NCBI RefSeq assembly: GCF_902506095.1
Contig: NZ_LR733293.1
Span: forward strand, 2,087,758 to 2,151,757
Length of the DNA stretch: 64,000 bases
Source: Arthrobacter sp. 9AX
GTDB taxonomy: Bacteria > Actinomycetota > Actinomycetes > Actinomycetales > Micrococcaceae
Reading direction: 5' to 3'
Part shown: one piece after another, positions 60,552-64,000 of the stretch
Position numbering within the stretch: the first letter of the stretch is position 1
Layout of the letters: the number at the start of each line of letters is the position of its first letter
The notes under the pieces: model-generated
What the model was told of the DNA's origin: nothing
Database searches by the model: none
What the model saw: the letters and a program-made list of their open reading frames with translations, nothing else
Made by a program: the position numbers and the translations under genes

Positions 60552-61483
60552 CCGCCCGGGAATCCTCCATCCCCGTGGACGAGCCGACGCTGGCGCCCGA
60601 TGCGGGTTTCGCCCAGTACCTGGCGGCACCGGAAGGCCCGGAAACCCTGCCGGGCAAGGTGGGTCCCGACGTGCCCATCCGCACCGTTTCGGCGGAAGGT
60701 GGGCGCGGACCGGTAGACATCCGGATCTATGGGAAGCCTTCGACGGCCGCGCCGGCGCTGGTGTGGCTTCATGGCGGCGGTTTTGTCAGCGGCGGCCTGG
60801 ACATGCCCGAATCCGACTACCTGGGCCGGGTGCTGGCAGCCTCAGGGATTCCGGTGCTGTCCGTCGATTACCGGCTGGCCCGCGACGCAGTGCACTTCCC
60901 GGTTCCCCATGAGGATGCGCTGGCGGCCTGGTCCTGGGTGCGCCGAAACGCCGCCGGGCTGGGGCTGGATCCGGAACTCCTGTGCCTGGGCGGCGCGGGC
61001 GCGGGCGGAAACCTTGCCGTGGGCGCGGCGCTGTACCTGACCGACGCCGGCAAGCCGCTTCCCGCGAAGCTCCTGCTGGCCTACCCCTTCCTTCATGCGG
61101 AGTTACCGCCGCCCGCGGGTGGGCTGGACGAGGCCGTGATGGAAACCCTGCCCCGGCACCTTCGCTTCACGCTCGAGGACTGCGTGCGGAGTGCCGAGAA
61201 CTATGTGGGCGGTCCCGTGAGCATGGCGTCGTCCTATGCCATGCCCGGGTACGCCGACCCGTCCGGGCTGCCGCCGACCGCCATCGTGGCCTGCGAGTAC
61301 GACGACGTGCGCGGGTCTTCGGAGCTCTTCGCCGCCAACCTGGAGCAGGCCGGCGTCCCGGTGTCCTTTTTCCTGGCACGCGGTGCCGTACACGGCCACC
61401 TCAACCACGCGGCGGGCAGCCCGGAGGCACAGCCGGTTTTGGACTTCCTGGCGAAGGAACTGGCGTCTGCGAAGCCGCAGTAG
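60548..61483 (+). CDS. HSL-family esterase homologue lacking the nucleophile
   Basis: 311 aa, hormone-sensitive-lipase fold: HGGGFVSGG oxyanion loop near residue 75, an Asp in CEYDDVRGSSE and a His in VHGHLNHA. The nucleophile elbow, normally GDSAGG, reads GGAGAGGN at residues 148-155, so the catalytic Ser position is Gly151 and the preceding Asp is Ala. All else is well kept and the gene is intact, so it is probably not a decaying copy but a binding or scaffold protein, or an enzyme with a different mechanism. It overlaps the esterase gene by 4 bases (ATGA). Confidence 0.85.
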   Translation: MTARESSIPVDEPTLAPDAGFAQYLAAPEGPETLPGKVGPDVPIRTVSAEGGRGPVDIRIYGKPSTAAPALVWLHGGGFVSGGLDMPESDYLGRVLAASGIPVLSVDYRLARDAVHFPVPHEDALAAWSWVRRNAAGLGLDPELLCLGGAGAGGNLAVGAALYLTDAGKPLPAKLLLAYPFLHAELPPPAGGLDEAVMETLPRHLRFTLEDCVRSAENYVGGPVSMASSYAMPGYADPSGLPPTAIVACEYDDVRGSSELFAANLEQAGVPVSFFLARGAVHGHLNHAAGSPEAQPVLDFLAKELASAKPQ

Positions 61484-61510
61484 CAGTCCCGCGCGGGGAG
61501 GGGCTGGGGC

Positions 61511-62278
61511 CTATCCCACAGCCTGATCCGGCGCGGCGGGCGGAACGTTGCCAGCGCCATGGCTGCTTGACCAGATCTGGCTCATCTCCTCGGTGGACTG
61601 CTCCACGATTCTGCTCATGGCGGCATGGGCCGCGGCGGCTTCACCGCGCTGGATCGCGCTGGCCACGTCCACGTGCAGCTGCAAGGCCTCGTGATGCGGG
61701 AGGTGCGGCGTCAGTCCATGCTGTGTGCGCCCTGTCAGGACCTCGGTGACGAGGTTCGTCAACTGGGCGAACATGGCGTTGCCCGAAGCCCGGAGCACCG
61801 CCGAGTGGAACTCCACATCGAGCCGGAGGAACTCTTCCTCGTCGCCGCGTTGGCCGGCGGCCCACAGTTTTGCCGCAAGGGCCACCAGTTCGCTGCCCGC
61901 ATCCCACCCCACCCGGCCGGCGGCCAAGCGCGCCGCCTGCGGTTCAATGGCTCCGCGGAGTTCGTTGAGCGACTGCAGCTGCTCAAGCCGGCGCGACGAG
62001 GCCAGCCGCCACCGGATCACTTCGGGGTCGTAGAGGTTCCAGGCTTCTTCAGGCTGGATCACGGTGCCAAACCGGCGCCGGGATTCCAGCATGCCTTTGG
62101 ACGACAGCACCCGTGCCGCCTCGCGTACCACGGACCGGGACACGTTCTGCTGTGTCTCAAGCTCATCCAGGCGCAGGATGGAGTTCGGTGCGAGCCGCCC
62201 GTCGGCAATGGCCAGGCCAAGGTTTTGTACCAGAGCCGCATGCCTGTCCGTCGGAGAGGCCGCCTTCGGAATTCTCAT
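61511..62278 (-). CDS. GntR family (FCD/FadR-type) regulator
   Basis: 255 aa from the ATG at 62278 (a TTG at 62302 is possible; neither has a strong ribosome site). Winged helix at ~20-85 (LDELETQQNVSRSVVREAARVLSSKG), FCD domain with DVEFHSAVLRASGN and a late EALQLHVDVASAI. Convergent with the esterase operon and divergent from the sugar ABC operon, so it most likely controls the importer, perhaps in response to a sugar acid or rhamnose-derived ligand. Confidence 0.9.
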   Translation of the reverse strand: MRIPKAASPTDRHAALVQNLGLAIADGRLAPNSILRLDELETQQNVSRSVVREAARVLSSKGMLESRRRFGTVIQPEEAWNLYDPEVIRWRLASSRRLEQLQSLNELRGAIEPQAARLAAGRVGWDAGSELVALAAKLWAAGQRGDEEEFLRLDVEFHSAVLRASGNAMFAQLTNLVTEVLTGRTQHGLTPHLPHHEALQLHVDVASAIQRGEAAAAHAAMSRIVEQSTEEMSQIWSSSHGAGNVPPAAPDQAVG

Positions 62279-62313
62279 TTCTAAATCATACTGCTGGCCC
62301 AAAAGGGGTTGTC

Positions 62314-62326
62314 TAAGTCTGACTTA
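62314..62326. promoter_or_regulatory. Candidate GntR operator
   Basis: TAAGTCTGACTTA is a palindrome with 6-base arms around one T, located between the divergent GntR and sugar-binding-protein genes (36 and 92 bases away). Confidence 0.55.
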
Positions 62327-62417
62327 TAAGCCTATGCTCACATCCAGAGCAGACGTAAAGAGGCGTCTGCGTCCCGACAGGCCGGATCAGGCCAGTTCAT
62401 GGATCAAGGGAGTCGTA

Positions 62418-63713
62418 ATGAAGCGACGTGCAGTTATGAAGTACGCGGCAGTAGCCGCGGCGCTTTCGCTCGGGCTGAGCGCCTGCAGCGGTGGCGGTGG
62501 CAGCAATGATGCCAAGGAATCAGGAACCGTCCGGGTCACCCTGGCCAACCACGTGTGGACCGAAGGCATCAAGGCCGCCATTCCGGAATTCGAGCAGTCC
62601 AGCGGGCTGAAGGTGGAACTCACCCAGCTCGGCGAAGACCAACTCTCGGACCAGTACAACGTCAAGCTCAATGCTGGAAGCGATGAGATCGACGTGATGA
62701 TGTACCGGCCGCTCCAGGAGGGCAAGGCTTTCGCGAAGAATGGCTACTTGGCGGACCTCACGGAAAAGGTCTCCTCGGATTCCGGTTGGGACTGGAAGGA
62801 TTACCAGGAGGGCCCGGTCAAGGCAACAACCGTTGACGACAAGGTTGTGGGCGTCCCGATCATCACCGAGCGCGAAGTCCTCTACTACCGCAAGGACCTG
62901 CTCCAGGCAGCCGGCCTCCAGGTTCCCAAGACCATGGAGGAGCTTGAAGCGGCAGCCAAAACCATCAAGGCAGCCAACCCCGATGTAGCAGGGTTCGTTG
63001 CCCGCACGGGCAAATCCGCGGCTGTCACCCAGTTCTCCAGCTTCCTGTACAGCTTCGGAGGCGACTTCACCGATTCCAGCGGCAAGTCCGCCGTGAACTC
63101 GGACGCGGCCAAGAAGGCCTACGGCTACTACGGCGGCCTGATCAAGAATTACGGCCCCGCTAACGTGAGCACTGATATGAGCTGGCCTGAAGCGATGGCC
63201 ATCTTCACCCAGGGCAAGGCTGCCTTCTACACCGAGGCCGACTCGCTGTACAAGAACGCCACTGACCCTGCCAAGTCCAAAGTGGCGGACACCGTTGGAT
63301 TCGCCCCGCTGCCGGCAGGTCCCGCCGGTTCCAAGCCCTACAACATCCCGTCCTGGGGCCTGGCCGTGAACCAGGCTTCCAGCAACCAGGACAACGCCTG
63401 GAAGTTCATCCAGTGGGCCACCAGCAAGGAACGCACGCTCGCAGCACAGAAGGCCGGCGTCCCCGGTCCCCGCGCTTCGGTATGGGCCAACGCCGAAGGA
63501 ACCTCCACCTACCCCAAGGACCTCGCCGAGGCCATCTCCGTCAGCGCCAAGAACGGTGTGGGCCATGATCGCCCGCAAGTTGTCACCGTGGGCAAGGCAC
63601 GCGAAATCGTGGGCGAGCCCATCGTCGCCAGCATCACCGGCGCCGATGCTTCCGCTGCGGCCGATTCCGCGCATGACGCCTTCCAGAAGTTCCTGGACAG
63701 CGAAAAGAAGTAG
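62418..63713 (+). CDS. Sugar ABC transporter substrate-binding lipoprotein (SBP_bac_1)
   Basis: 431 aa from the ATG at 62418 (GGGAG five bases upstream). Lipobox LSAC with lipidated Cys at residue 23, then a Gly/Ser linker and a cluster D/MalE-type fold (TVRVTLANHVWTEGIKAAIPEFEQ; VLYYRKDLLQAAGLQVPKTMEELEAAAK). Such proteins bind mono- or oligosaccharides and sugar acids. First gene of the importer operon, followed by a strong stem-loop and a permease gene. Located beside the second rhamnosidase operon, so it may bring in rhamnose-containing oligosaccharides (inference). Confidence 0.92.
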   Translation: MKRRAVMKYAAVAAALSLGLSACSGGGGSNDAKESGTVRVTLANHVWTEGIKAAIPEFEQSSGLKVELTQLGEDQLSDQYNVKLNAGSDEIDVMMYRPLQEGKAFAKNGYLADLTEKVSSDSGWDWKDYQEGPVKATTVDDKVVGVPIITEREVLYYRKDLLQAAGLQVPKTMEELEAAAKTIKAANPDVAGFVARTGKSAAVTQFSSFLYSFGGDFTDSSGKSAVNSDAAKKAYGYYGGLIKNYGPANVSTDMSWPEAMAIFTQGKAAFYTEADSLYKNATDPAKSKVADTVGFAPLPAGPAGSKPYNIPSWGLAVNQASSNQDNAWKFIQWATSKERTLAAQKAGVPGPRASVWANAEGTSTYPKDLAEAISVSAKNGVGHDRPQVVTVGKAREIVGEPIVASITGADASAAADSAHDAFQKFLDSEKK

Positions 63714-63747
63714 CAGTCCCGGGCTTCATCCCAGGTTGCGCGCCAGG

Positions 63748-63781
63748 GCCCGGCGGGACGGCATGTGCCGTCCCGCCGGGC
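63748..63781 (+). terminator. Intercistronic stem-loop after the binding-protein gene
   Basis: A 15-16-bp perfect, very GC-rich stem (arms 63748-63763 and 63766-63781) with a four-base ATGT loop lies 35 bases after the binding-protein stop and before the permease gene. No T-tract follows. Confidence 0.65.
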
Positions 63782-63816
63782 ACCGCTCCTATCTCACCCC
63801 AACGCTTAGGTGAACC

Positions 63817-64000
63817 ATGTCTGTAACAAACGCTCCCGGCAGCGCCCCGGCGCGAAGCGCCGGCCGACCTCCGAGCATGGGCGGTAACTTCTCCGCCTGG
63901 TCAAACCGGCACCGCAAATGGCTGTTTGCCGCCCCTGCGATGATCTTCGTCGGGGTCCTGATTGTCTTCCCGCTGGCTTGGACCCTGTACCTGAGTCTGA
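63817..64000 (+). CDS. Sugar ABC transporter permease (partial, runs off the right edge)
   Basis: The first 61 codons are seen. After a ~35-residue hydrophilic Ala/Pro/Ser-rich tail comes WLFAAPAMIFVGVLIVFPLAW, the first membrane helix of MalF-type permeases. AGGTGA precedes the ATG. It continues the importer operon; the partner permease is expected downstream. Confidence 0.85.
   Translation, partial: MSVTNAPGSAPARSAGRPPSMGGNFSAWSNRHRKWLFAAPAMIFVGVLIVFPLAWTLYLSL

Overview
The window is high-GC DNA with GC-rich third codon positions, frequent GTG/TTG starts, GGAGG-type ribosome sites and many ATGA-overlapping genes. Together with a TCGAA..TTCGA SOS box, an MptB-type mannosyltransferase, a DUF222/HNH gene and a GlxR/CRP-like site, this points to a soil or plant-associated actinobacterium, most likely of the Arthrobacter/Pseudarthrobacter group. 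No rRNA, complete tRNA, CRISPR array, transposase or integrase was seen.

Layout. 0-3.6 kb: an SOS-controlled umuD-like gene (cut by the window edge), a secreted protein, an alpha/beta-hydrolase, rsgA and a decayed BNR/sialidase-like fragment. 3.7-10.8 kb: a tight catabolic operon (apnO, oiaC, a triosephosphate-isomerase homologue, an rpiB homologue, a DhaK-DhaL kinase and an ACS-family MFS importer), divergent from a FadR-type regulator. It reads as a complete route from D-apionate through L-erythrulose to D-erythrose 4-phosphate. 10.8-20.3 kb: two small membrane genes with a TetR regulator, a zinc-ribbon protein, a diguanylate cyclase, a SulP transporter and three polytopic glycosyltransferases. 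20.6-26.4 kb: a scarred segment holding a perfect 29-bp hairpin, a LysR/glycerate-kinase fusion remnant, a tRNA-Cys-like 3' fragment and a flavin-reductase/cyclase fusion remnant, with intact redox genes between them. 26.5-33.1 kb: GntR+MFS, MOSC, UvrA-like ATPase, VOC, AraC and a small membrane protein.

33-43.4 kb: a plant-glycoside locus with a GH1 beta-glucosidase divergent from a peptide/oligosaccharide-type ABC importer (one subunit is a permease-ATPase fusion), a GH78 alpha-L-rhamnosidase and a nucleoside-hydrolase-like protein. 43.5-47.1 kb: a DapA-family lyase and an Nramp-fold transporter that has lost the metal-binding motifs, under a LacI regulator with three operator boxes. 47.1-52.4 kb: MmyB-type regulator, ilvD, a small conserved protein and a DUF222/HNH gene. 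52.5-55.8 kb: PEP synthase and its regulatory kinase/phosphorylase. 55.8-64 kb: a second glycoside locus with IclR, GH78 rhamnosidase, two esterase-fold proteins (one without its nucleophile), a GntR regulator and a sugar ABC importer running off the right end.

How it fits together. Both rhamnosidases and the beta-glucosidase lack signal peptides, so plant glycosides (flavonoid glycosides or pectin fragments, inferred) are probably imported whole by the two ABC systems and trimmed inside the cell. The apionate operon would use another branched plant sugar acid, and PEP synthase supports gluconeogenesis. A repeated feature is a strong stem-loop just after the promoter-proximal gene in four catabolic/transport operons, which could set higher expression of that first gene.
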